From contig CAAGGQ010000151.1 in assembly GCA_900769475.1 (NCBI GenBank), positions 1 through 36,371 on the forward strand: a stretch of 36,371 nucleotides of DNA. Reading direction: 5' to 3'. The position numbers were made by a program, and so were the translations under genes. The stretch comes from Clostridia bacterium (GTDB lineage Bacteria > Bacillota > Clostridia > Oscillospirales > CAG-272). This document shows, one piece after another, positions 15,831-22,875 of this stretch. Positions within the stretch are counted from its first letter, which is position 1, and every line of letters begins with the position of its first letter. Under the pieces are notes generated by a model that saw only the letters and a program-made list of their open reading frames with translations, was not told where the DNA came from and did no database searches.

Positions 15831-16298
15831 ATGATCGCAAACGAACAGTTGATGAAGCTGGTGACCCGCACGGCGGCGCACATTCGTCGCCGTCCGCATA
15901 AGGATGGTGCCCCCGGGGATTCCCCACGCTGCACCAAGGGCTACGGCCACATTCTGGACCTGCTCTCGGAGGGCGAGGGGCTGAGCCAACAAGAGATCGC
16001 CCTGCAAATGGACATTCGTCCCCAATCGGTGTCCGAGGCCATCACCTCCATGGAGGCGCGGGGCTACGTGATCCGCAAGCCCGATCCAGAGGACAAGCGC
16101 GTGGCGCGGATCTTGATCACCGATGAGGGCAAGGAGCACCGACAACAAATGAAGGCCGAACGCCGCACCTTTGCCAATCAATTCTTTCAAATCCTCTCCG
16201 AGGAGGAAAAGGAGACCCTGGCCGGGCTGTTGAGCAAGCTGCTCCAGGGTCAGCCAGAGAATAAGAAACACCATTCGGAACAGGAGGGATCGTTATGA
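15831..16298 (+). CDS. MarR family transcriptional regulator
   Basis: A 155-residue winged-helix regulator. 'LLSEGEGLSQQEIALQMDIRPQSVSEAITSMEARGYVIRKPDPEDKRVARILITDEGKE' is the complete MarR DNA-binding core, with recognition helix RPQSVSEAITSME and the wing 'DPEDKRVARILIT'. The N- and C-terminal helices would form the dimer interface. It probably represses itself and the exporter downstream and responds to a small molecule. AAGGAGG lies 7 bases ahead. Its TGA overlaps the exporter's ATG (ATGA), so the two are translationally coupled. Confidence 0.92.
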   Translation: MIANEQLMKLVTRTAAHIRRRPHKDGAPGDSPRCTKGYGHILDLLSEGEGLSQQEIALQMDIRPQSVSEAITSMEARGYVIRKPDPEDKRVARILITDEGKEHRQQMKAERRTFANQFFQILSEEEKETLAGLLSKLLQGQPENKKHHSEQEGSL

Positions 16299-18256
16299 AT
16301 CGCGGCGGCATGGGACCCCGTTACGAGCACAAGAAAATACCACCTCCCCAAGGAATCAAGGATCTTCCTCGCTACCTGGGAGAGCTGTTGGGCGGCTTCT
16401 TCACTCGCTTTTTCTACATTGTGCGCCTGGTCTGGAGCTCGGGAAAATGGATCCTGTTTTTGCTGGGCTTTATCGCCCTGTTCAAGGGCGTAACCCCGGT
16501 AATCGGTTCCCTGATCTCCAAAAGCATCCTCAACGAGCTGCAAACGGTGGTACAAGCCGGTCTGCTCCCCGACCTGGATTTTTGGAGTTCCCCCGCGCTC
16601 TACTTGCTGATCCTCCTCTTTGTACACCGTCTGCTGGTACGGATCATCAACAATCTGAGCAACGCTCTGAACCGCATTGCGGGAGAAAAGGTGGTACTGC
16701 AGGTCAAGCTCCGGATCATGGAAAAGTCCAAGACCCTGGATCTGGCATCCTTTGATAATCCCGCCTTTTACGAAAAGATGGAAAACGCCAATCGGGAGGC
16801 AGGCAACCGTCCGTTACAAATCCTCACCGAAACCTTTGGCATCATCAGCGCCATCATTGAATTCGTCAGTTATCTGATCATTCTGCTCACCGCCCCCAAG
16901 CTGGGCTGGGCGGTGCCCGTGATCCTGGCGGTGTCCATCCCCTCGGCGGTCCTCAACTTCATCTACCGCCAAAAGCACTTCCAGTACATGCGCTTCCGCT
17001 CCAAGGAGCGCCGCCAGATGAACTATTACTCGGGAACCTTGGTGGACAAGGATCGCATTAAGGAGATCCGCATGTTCGATCTGGGAGATACCTTCATCGG
17101 TCGCTTCTGCCAGGTCTTTCAAAAGTACTATCTGGGTCTGCGGGGACTGATCCTGCGGGAAAGCTTTTGGCACATCTTTTTCGGTCTGCTCACCTGCGGA
17201 ACCAACCTGCTCTTTTATCTGCTGATTGCCAAGCAGGTGTTTGACGGCACCATTATGATCGGCGACTACAGCCTTTACACCGGAGCCATCGGCTCGGTAG
17301 CCACCTGCGTTAGCACCCTGATCACCACCTCAGCCACCATTTACGAGGGCACCCTGTTCATCGATAATCTCATCACCTTTATGGACGAGAAGCAGACCGT
17401 GGCGCCCCGCATCTCCCCCGCCCTGCCGGTGCGCCGCAACGAGCCCCACACCATTGTGTTCGAGCACGTTTCCTTCCGCTATCCCGGCACGGGCAAGGAC
17501 GTTCTCCGAGATCTCAACTTTACCATCCATCCCGGAGAATCGGTGGTGCTGGTGGGTTTGAACGGTGCGGGAAAGACCACGCTAATCAAGCTTCTCACCC
17601 GTCTTTACGATCCCACCGAGGGACGGATCCTGCTGGACGGCATTGACCTGCGGGACTACGACGTAAAGCAGCTCTACTCCATGTTTGGCATCATCTTCCA
17701 GGACTTTGGAAAATACGCCGTTACGGTGGAGGAGAACATTCGCTTTGGAGATATTCACAAGGAAGCCCCCATGGAAGAGGTGCAAAAGGCCGCCGAGCAG
17801 AGTGCGGCACACGAGTACATCCAGTCCCTTCCCAATGGATACGATACCCCCCTGATGCGTATTTTTGAGTCCAACGGTATGGAGCTTTCCATTGGACAGT
17901 GGCAAAAGCTGGCCATTGCCCGCGCCTTTTACGCCGACTCCGACATCATGATCCTGGACGAGCCCACCGCCTCCCTGGATCCCATTGCCGAGCAGGAGAT
18001 CTACAATCAGTTCGACGCTCTCCGTGCCGACAAGACCACCCTCTTTGTTTCCCACCGTCTTTCCAGCGCCACCACGGCGGATCAGATCATCGTTTTGGAA
18101 AACGGGCAACTCATTGAAAACGGCACCCACGAGGCGCTGATGGCCGCCGGCGGAAAATACTACGAGCTCTTTTCCACCCAAGCCAAGCGCTATCTCTCCT
18201 CCCGTCCCGAGCCCCGGGGCGAAGGCCGGCCGCGCCGTCACGCGCCCATGGAATAA
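16295..18256 (+). CDS. ABC exporter, fused permease and ATPase
   Basis: A 653-residue half-transporter. Residues about 40-350 hold the membrane domain with roughly six hydrophobic segments. The nucleotide-binding domain follows with Walker A 'GLNGAGKTT' (about 419-427), signature 'LSIGQWQ' (about 531; Gly-to-Ile variation of LSGGQ), Walker B 'DIMILDEPTASLD' (about 549-561) and the switch His in 'SHRLSS'. The altered signature is tolerated in many exporters of this type. AGGAGG precedes the ATG, which overlaps the marR stop. Substrate unknown; drug or peptide export is plausible. Acts as a homodimer unless a partner is elsewhere. Confidence 0.92.
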   Translation: MNRGGMGPRYEHKKIPPPQGIKDLPRYLGELLGGFFTRFFYIVRLVWSSGKWILFLLGFIALFKGVTPVIGSLISKSILNELQTVVQAGLLPDLDFWSSPALYLLILLFVHRLLVRIINNLSNALNRIAGEKVVLQVKLRIMEKSKTLDLASFDNPAFYEKMENANREAGNRPLQILTETFGIISAIIEFVSYLIILLTAPKLGWAVPVILAVSIPSAVLNFIYRQKHFQYMRFRSKERRQMNYYSGTLVDKDRIKEIRMFDLGDTFIGRFCQVFQKYYLGLRGLILRESFWHIFFGLLTCGTNLLFYLLIAKQVFDGTIMIGDYSLYTGAIGSVATCVSTLITTSATIYEGTLFIDNLITFMDEKQTVAPRISPALPVRRNEPHTIVFEHVSFRYPGTGKDVLRDLNFTIHPGESVVLVGLNGAGKTTLIKLLTRLYDPTEGRILLDGIDLRDYDVKQLYSMFGIIFQDFGKYAVTVEENIRFGDIHKEAPMEEVQKAAEQSAAHEYIQSLPNGYDTPLMRIFESNGMELSIGQWQKLAIARAFYADSDIMILDEPTASLDPIAEQEIYNQFDALRADKTTLFVSHRLSSATTADQIIVLENGQLIENGTHEALMAAGGKYYELFSTQAKRYLSSRPEPRGEGRPRRHAPME

Positions 18257-18390
18257 CCCGCGCTCAAAATCAATGAAAAAGCCACCTCGGCGTATCCGCA
18301 CCAATGCGGGTACGCCCGAGGGCCTGCGAATGGAACGGCAACAACGAAAAGCCTTCTCCCTCGCGTCTGCAACCTTAGCGGAGAAATCAC
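18257..18390 (+). other. Gene-free segment with a 15-bp imperfect hairpin
   Basis: No ORF of note. A long hairpin occupies 18285-18321: CCTCGG / CGTA / CCGCA pair with TGCGG / TACG / CCGAGG around a CCAA loop, with one mismatch and one bulge. No T-run follows, so it is not a classical terminator; it may protect the 3' end of the exporter mRNA. The 18 bases at 18373-18390 recur with one mismatch at 35957-35974, also behind a transporter gene. Confidence 0.5.
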
Positions 18391-18423
18391 AAACACCACC
18401 AGAATTTCTTTGGTGGTGTTTTT
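18391..18423 (+). terminator. Terminator of the marR-ABC operon
   Basis: A 10-bp perfect stem (AACACCACCA at 18392-18401, TGGTGGTGTT at 18411-18420), 9-base loop, T-run immediately after. Confidence 0.9.
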
Positions 18424-18444
18424 CTGTCGGCACAACTTACAAGA

Positions 18445-18568
18445 GCCTCCCTTGTGTAAAGGGAGGTGGATCGCGCAAGCGAGACGGAGGGATTGTAAAA
18501 TAGCAAAAATCATTGTAAAACAATCCCTCAGTCACCTACGGTGACAGCTCCCTTTGCACAAGGGAGCC
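18445..18568. repeat. Gene-less relative of the DUF559 element (MITE-like inverted pair)
   Basis: Left end 18445-18497 and right end 18520-18568 are inverted copies separated by only 22 bases. The left end resembles the right (gene-start) end of the element at 5710-6155, and the right end resembles that element's left (gene-stop) end, so this is the same kind of unit in opposite orientation with the gene missing. Each end folds into a CTCCCTT...AAGGGAG-like hairpin and a second hairpin. Confidence 0.75.
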
Positions 18569-18593
18569 TTATATAAGCCCTCCTTCTGCGAAT

Positions 18594-18709
18594 AGTGGGT
18601 TCGGGCTTCTGCTCGATAGCGTGTGGACGTCCACGCGCTATGCTTGCCCCCGGACGCGAGCGTCGGGGAAAGCGGAAACCTACTCTTCAACCGTAGGTTG
18701 CGTTGTTTT
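18594..18709 (+). ncRNA. Candidate structured RNA with mutually exclusive pairings
   Basis: An 8-bp closing stem (18594-18601 with 18677-18684, one G-T pair) and a 4-bp stem (18605-18608 with 18670-18673) enclose two hairpins: a near-perfect 26-base palindrome (18616-18641) and CCCC-GACG... paired with ...CGTC-GGGG (18648-18668). The 3' arm AACCTAC (18677-18683) can instead pair perfectly with GTAGGTT (18693-18699), after which comes TTGTTTT. This is a switch-like layout. It lies upstream of the XRE gene's own promoter, so it is either a separate RNA or a folded repeat. I do not recognise a known family. Confidence 0.4.
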
Positions 18710-18723
18710 CGAAAAACAAGTTA

Positions 18724-18752
18724 TTGCGTTGTTATGCAGAGTATGGTATAAT
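18724..18752 (+). promoter_or_regulatory. Promoter of the XRE regulator gene
   Basis: TTGCGT (18724-18729), 17 bases, TATAAT (18747-18752), 37 bases before the ATG. Confidence 0.7.
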
Positions 18753-18789
18753 TAGGATAAAGTTAAAGAATCTGTGGGAGGTAATTCCT

Positions 18790-19443
18790 ATGACGATAGG
18801 TGAAAGAATAAAAATGTTGCGAAAGCAGAATAATATGACGCAGGAGAACCTTGCAGAACATCTATGTGTCTCATATCAAGCAGTCTCTAAATGGGAAACG
18901 GGCTTATCAAGTCCTGATCTTTCATTAATTCCTCCACTCACAAAGCTTTTTAATATAAGTGCTGATGAATTGCTGGGGATAACGGAAGCTAATGATGATG
19001 TCACAAGAAAAAAGTACAATACCGCTCTACAAAAATACCGAAAAAGCCAAGACCATAGTGTCAGTTATTGGTGGGCCAAAGAAGCTTGCTTGGCATATCC
19101 AAAAGACTTTGATTATTTAGAATGGCTGGCATTCTCCGAGTATCAACTTGCCTTTGATGAGAATCTATCTGAAAATCCAAGCAGTGAGTTTTTTAATGAC
19201 CTTATTGAAAATTCCTTGCGCCACTATGAATTTATCATTGAGAATTGTGCGGATACCGACATTTATTCAAAAGCTGTTTTGGGAAAAATTATGCTATTAC
19301 GTTTTTTAGAACGAATTGAAGAAGCCGATTGGAGTGCAGAATTCGAATACCCAGATATTAACATAAAATCAGCGGCTCAAGCATTATCTCTATTTGAGGA
19401 AGGTCAAATATTATTAAACTATTTAGACAGTGAAGATATGTGA
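18790..19443 (+). CDS. XRE family helix-turn-helix regulator with helical C-terminal domain
   Basis: A 217-residue protein. Residues 1-65 ('MTIGERIKMLRKQNNMTQEN', then 'LAEHLCVSYQAVSKWETGLS', 'PDLSLIPPLTKLFNISADEL') are a textbook Cro/CI-type HTH. The remaining 150 residues are helical and aromatic-rich, TPR-like in feel ('SVSYWWAKEACLAYPKDFDY'); the ligand or partner is unknown. The frame is open upstream, but GGGAGG before the ATG at 18790 sets the start. AT-rich compared with neighbours and flanked by repeats and structured DNA, so probably acquired. A terminator with six T residues follows. Confidence 0.88.
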   Translation: MTIGERIKMLRKQNNMTQENLAEHLCVSYQAVSKWETGLSSPDLSLIPPLTKLFNISADELLGITEANDDVTRKKYNTALQKYRKSQDHSVSYWWAKEACLAYPKDFDYLEWLAFSEYQLAFDENLSENPSSEFFNDLIENSLRHYEFIIENCADTDIYSKAVLGKIMLLRFLERIEEADWSAEFEYPDINIKSAAQALSLFEEGQILLNYLDSEDM

Positions 19444-19454
19444 TTTCTCGCCCC

Positions 19455-19474
19455 GCCCCGCGCGGGGCTTTTTT
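19455..19474 (+). terminator. Terminator of the XRE gene
   Basis: GCCCC (19455-19459) pairs with GGGGC (19464-19468), loop GCGC, then TTTTTT. A weaker hairpin with T-run (19524-19541) follows before the alaS promoter. Confidence 0.85.
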
Positions 19475-19563
19475 GATTTTCTGAACGCCAAGAAAGTAGG
19501 TTCTCCATGAATTTGGCAAAAGCAAGTGCGGGCACTTTTTTCAAAAAACTATGAAAAAGGTGA

Positions 19564-19592
19564 TTGACAGTTTTTTGTTTTTATGATATACT
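19564..19592 (+). promoter_or_regulatory. Promoter of alaS
   Basis: TTGACA (19564-19569), 17 bases, TATACT (19587-19592). The leader to the ATG is only about 40 bases, so there is no room for a T-box. Confidence 0.8.
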
Positions 19593-19638
19593 AATATGAA
19601 TGATTTTTTGTAGAGAAACCGAAAGGACGTTTACAACC

Positions 19639-22269
19639 ATGAAATGGACATCTCTTAACGATCTGCGAGAGAAATATCTCTCCTTCTTTGAATCCAAGGA
19701 TCACCTGCGCCTGCCCTCTTATCCGTTGGTTCCCATCAACGATAAGTCCCTGTTGCTCATCAACTCGGGCATGGCTCCCATGAAAAAGTTCTTCACCGGT
19801 GAGGAGGTTCCTCCCCGCACCCGCGTTACCACCTGTCAGAAGTGCATCCGTACCCCCGACCTGGAGCGCGTGGGTCACACCGCTCGCCACGGCACCTTCT
19901 TTGAGATGCTGGGCAACTTCTCCTTTGGCGATTACTTTAAGAACGAAGCCATTCCGTGGGCCTGGGAATTTTTGACCGAGACCCTGGAGATCCCGAAGGA
20001 TCTGCTCTGGCCCTCCATTTACGAGGAGGACGAGGAGGCCTACGAGATCTGGGCAAACAAGATCGGCGTGGATCCCTCCCACATCGTGCGTTTGGGCAAG
20101 GCCGACAACTTCTGGGAGCACGGCACCGGCCCCTGCGGCCCCTGCTCCGAGATCTATTTTGACCGCGGCATCAAGTACGGCTGCGGCTCTCCCGACTGCA
20201 AGCCCGGCTGCGACTGCGACCGCTTTATGGAGATCTGGAACAACGTATTCTCCCAGTTCAACAACATGGGCGACGGCACCTACGAGGAGCTGGCGCAAAA
20301 GAACATTGATACCGGTATGGGTCTGGAGCGTCTGGCATGCGTGATGCAGGGCGTGGACAATATGTTCCTCGTGGACACCAACCGCGCCATTTTGGATAAA
20401 GTTTGCGAGATTGCAGGCAAGGAGTACGGTGCCGATAAGAACAACGACATCTCCATCCGCGTTTGCACCGACCATATCAAATCTGCCATGTTTATGATCG
20501 CCGACGGCGTGATCCCCTCCAACGAGGGACGCGGCTACGTGCTTCGCCGCATCATTCGTCGCGCCTGCCGTCACGGCAAGCTCCTCGGCATTAACCATGC
20601 ATTTCTCGCAGAGCTGTGCAAGGTTGCTATGAATCAGAATGAGGGAGCATTCCCCGAGCTGACCGAGAAGCGCGACTACGTTCTTAAGGTCCTGTCCCTG
20701 GAAGAGGAGCGCTTTGATGCAACCATTGACGCAGGGCTGAGTATTCTGAATAACATCATTGAAGCCGCCCGCGCGGACGGCAAGACCCAGATCAGCGGCG
20801 AGGATGCCTTTAAGCTGTACGATACCTTCGGCTTCCCCATCGACCTTACCCGTGAGATCATCGAGGAAGCAGGAATGACCTACGATAATGACCGTTTCCT
20901 TGAATTGATGCAGGAGCAGAAGGTGCGCGCTCGCGCCGCTCGTGCCAACATCAGCGGCTGGTCCAACGCCTCCAAGTCTCTCCTTGGAGATCTTCCCAAG
21001 ACCGAATTTGTGGGCTACACCGAGCGGGCCTGCGACGCAAAGGTCATCGCGCTGATCGTGGACGATCTGTCCGTCAACGAGGTATCCGAGGGTGATGTTA
21101 CCGTGATCCTGGATAAGACCCCCTTCTACGGCGAAGGCGGCGGTCAGGTTGGCGATACGGGTACTATCACCGCAGAAGGACTGATGGTAGCTGTGAACGA
21201 TACCCAAAAATCGGACGGCGTATACATTCATCTGGCAACCGTACACGAAGGCACCGTCAAGGTTGGAGACACCGTAAAAGCCGGAGTTGAGGTTGGCCGC
21301 CGTCTTGCCATCATGCGCAACCACTCGGCAGCCCATCTGCTTCAGAGTGCCCTGCGCAACGTACTGGGCAATCACGTGGAGCAAGCCGGCTCCTACGTAT
21401 CCGATAAGATCTGCCGCTTCGACTTCACTCATTTCGCCGCTTTGACCGAGCAGGAGATCGAAATGGTGGAAATGCAGGTCAATGCCGATATTCTGAACGC
21501 GCAGGAGGGCTCCATGACCGAAATGCCCATCGACGAGGCCAAGGCTCTGGGGGCTATGGCTCTGTTCGGTGAAAAGTACGGTAAGACTGTGCGCGTGGTA
21601 CGCATGGGCAACCGCTCCATCGAGCTGTGCGGCGGTACCCACGTGAATAACACCGGTAAGATCGGATTGTTCAAGATCGTCTCCGAGTCCTCGGTAGCCG
21701 CAGGTGTGCGCCGCATTGAAGCCGTTACAGGCAAGGGCGTTCTTCGTCTGTTGGCGGATAAGAACACTCTGATCAATGACACCGCAAAGGAACTGAAGGT
21801 GCAAAACCCTGCAGATCTTTCCAAGAAAGCAGGCGCCCTCCAGGCAGAGATCTCGGCAATGAAGAAGGAGATCGAGGCCCTCAACGCCAAGATCGCCGCT
21901 TCCAAGCTGGATGCCATTATGGAGAACGCGGTTGCCGTGAAGTCGGTTCGCCTGGTCACCGCCAACCTGGGCGGCATGCAGATCGACGTAGCCAGAAGCC
22001 TGGCCGACGAGATCAAGGCGCGCTACGATGACGTAGTGGCTGTTCTTGCCATTGCCGGCGACGGAAAGCTGAGCTTTATCTCCATCGCAGGTAAGAACGC
22101 GGTGGGAGCCGGTGCTCACGCAGGCAAGCTGGTGGGCGCGGTGGCCGCCATTACCGGCGGCAAGGGCGGTGGACGTCCCGACAACGCCATGGCTGGCGGA
22201 CGCGATGCCGATAAGATCCCCGAGGCGCTGGCCGGCGCACAGGCGATCCTGGAAGGCATGCTCAAATAA
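19639..22269 (+). CDS. alaS: Alanine--tRNA ligase
   Basis: An 876-residue class II synthetase. The catalytic domain shows 'FFESKDHLRLPSYPLVPINDKS', 'TCQKCIRTPDLERVGHTARHGTFFEMLGNFSFGDYFK' and 'NRAILDKVCEIAG'. The editing domain has the zinc ligands HSAAH (His562, His566) and CGGTH (Cys664, His668), which clear Ser- and Gly-tRNA-Ala. The C-terminal DHHA1/C-Ala region ends 'GGGRPDNAMAGG'. The cysteine-rich insert 'YGCGSPDCKPGCDCDRF' is common in Firmicutes AlaRS. AAAGGA lies about 12 bases before the ATG; an earlier in-frame ATG (19600) sits at the expected transcript start and lacks a ribosome site. Confidence 0.97.
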   Translation: MKWTSLNDLREKYLSFFESKDHLRLPSYPLVPINDKSLLLINSGMAPMKKFFTGEEVPPRTRVTTCQKCIRTPDLERVGHTARHGTFFEMLGNFSFGDYFKNEAIPWAWEFLTETLEIPKDLLWPSIYEEDEEAYEIWANKIGVDPSHIVRLGKADNFWEHGTGPCGPCSEIYFDRGIKYGCGSPDCKPGCDCDRFMEIWNNVFSQFNNMGDGTYEELAQKNIDTGMGLERLACVMQGVDNMFLVDTNRAILDKVCEIAGKEYGADKNNDISIRVCTDHIKSAMFMIADGVIPSNEGRGYVLRRIIRRACRHGKLLGINHAFLAELCKVAMNQNEGAFPELTEKRDYVLKVLSLEEERFDATIDAGLSILNNIIEAARADGKTQISGEDAFKLYDTFGFPIDLTREIIEEAGMTYDNDRFLELMQEQKVRARAARANISGWSNASKSLLGDLPKTEFVGYTERACDAKVIALIVDDLSVNEVSEGDVTVILDKTPFYGEGGGQVGDTGTITAEGLMVAVNDTQKSDGVYIHLATVHEGTVKVGDTVKAGVEVGRRLAIMRNHSAAHLLQSALRNVLGNHVEQAGSYVSDKICRFDFTHFAALTEQEIEMVEMQVNADILNAQEGSMTEMPIDEAKALGAMALFGEKYGKTVRVVRMGNRSIELCGGTHVNNTGKIGLFKIVSESSVAAGVRRIEAVTGKGVLRLLADKNTLINDTAKELKVQNPADLSKKAGALQAEISAMKKEIEALNAKIAASKLDAIMENAVAVKSVRLVTANLGGMQIDVARSLADEIKARYDDVVAVLAIAGDGKLSFISIAGKNAVGAGAHAGKLVGAVAAITGGKGGGRPDNAMAGGRDADKIPEALAGAQAILEGMLK

Positions 22270-22289
22270 AATACTCCCGTTTGGATACT

Positions 22290-22325
22290 CCCCTCCCCGC
22301 TCCATAGGCGGGGAGGGGTTGTTTA
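22290..22325 (+). terminator. Terminator of alaS
   Basis: An 11-bp perfect GC-rich stem (22290-22300 with 22308-22318), 7-base loop, then TTGTTTATT. Confidence 0.9.
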
Positions 22326-22361
22326 TTAAGAAAACTTCATAAAAAATACACCCCCGACGCC

Positions 22362-22416
22362 TTGACAAAGTGACCGTTTTGTGATATACTATCCATGTTG
22401 GTTCATACAACCAACA
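22362..22416 (+). promoter_or_regulatory. Promoter with palindrome at the start site (small lipoprotein gene)
   Basis: TTGACA (22362-22367), 17 bases, TATACT (22385-22390). A perfect 8-bp inverted repeat TGTTGGTT / AACCAACA (22396-22403, 22409-22416, 5-base centre) begins at the predicted transcription start. It is either an operator or a 5' mRNA-protecting hairpin. Confidence 0.7.
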
Positions 22417-22441
22417 CAAAACTTTTAAAGGAGAAAGCATT

Positions 22442-22819
22442 ATGAAAAAGTTCACAAAAATTTTGGCTCTCACCCTCGTTCTGGTCATGATGGTTTGCGT
22501 TTTCGCTTCCTGCGGAAAGAAGCTGTCCGGTTCCTATGAAGGTAAGATCAACATTGGCGTTGCTGAATGGACTGTTACTTACACATTCAGCGGCAGCAAG
22601 GTAAATGTTGAGAGAAAGGCCACCACCATTCTCGGCACCGTAGATACCGTTGAATACGCAGGCACCTATGAGATTGCTGAGGCAGACGACGGCAAGATGG
22701 AGATTACCTTCACCTTTGAGACCGAGGATGACACTATTAAGAGCGGCACCTACACCTTTGAAGAAGGCGAAAGCTTCATTAAGATCGGTATTGCTCAGTA
22801 CAACAAGGTTGAGAAATAA
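22442..22819 (+). CDS. Small secreted lipoprotein, unknown function
   Basis: A 125-residue protein. MKKFTKILALTLVLVMMVCV ends in the lipobox FAS-C (Cys24), so it is a membrane-anchored lipoprotein. The mature part of about 100 residues alternates charged and aromatic residues in strands ('GSYEGKINIGVAEWTVTYTF', 'YAGTYEIAEADDGKMEITFT', 'SGTYTFEEGESF'), suggesting a small beta-barrel or lipocalin-like fold common in Clostridia lipoproteins. No enzymatic motif. AAAGGAGA precedes the ATG. Monocistronic, with a strong promoter and a strong terminator, so probably abundant. Confidence 0.85.
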   Translation: MKKFTKILALTLVLVMMVCVFASCGKKLSGSYEGKINIGVAEWTVTYTFSGSKVNVERKATTILGTVDTVEYAGTYEIAEADDGKMEITFTFETEDDTIKSGTYTFEEGESFIKIGIAQYNKVEK

Positions 22820-22830
22820 TTAAAAGTCTT

Positions 22831-22868
22831 ATAAAAAACGCTGTACCTTTTGGTACAGCGTTTTTTAT
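22831..22868. terminator. Bidirectional terminator between convergent genes
   Basis: A 17-bp perfect stem (22831-22847 with 22852-22868, TTTT loop) with A-run and T-run flanks. It serves the lipoprotein gene on the plus strand and the galT-heparinase operon on the minus strand. Confidence 0.92.
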
Positions 22869-22875
22869 AAGATCA

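Noticed and set aside
19593..19638. T-box riboswitch for alaS
   Set aside because: The transcript leader is only about 40 bases and holds no T-box motif or antiterminator.
19591..22488. 965-codon open frame antisense to alaS
   Set aside because: It mirrors alaS over its whole length; alaS has every catalytic and editing motif, a promoter and a ribosome site, while the antisense frame has none. It arises from codon bias in a GC-rich gene.
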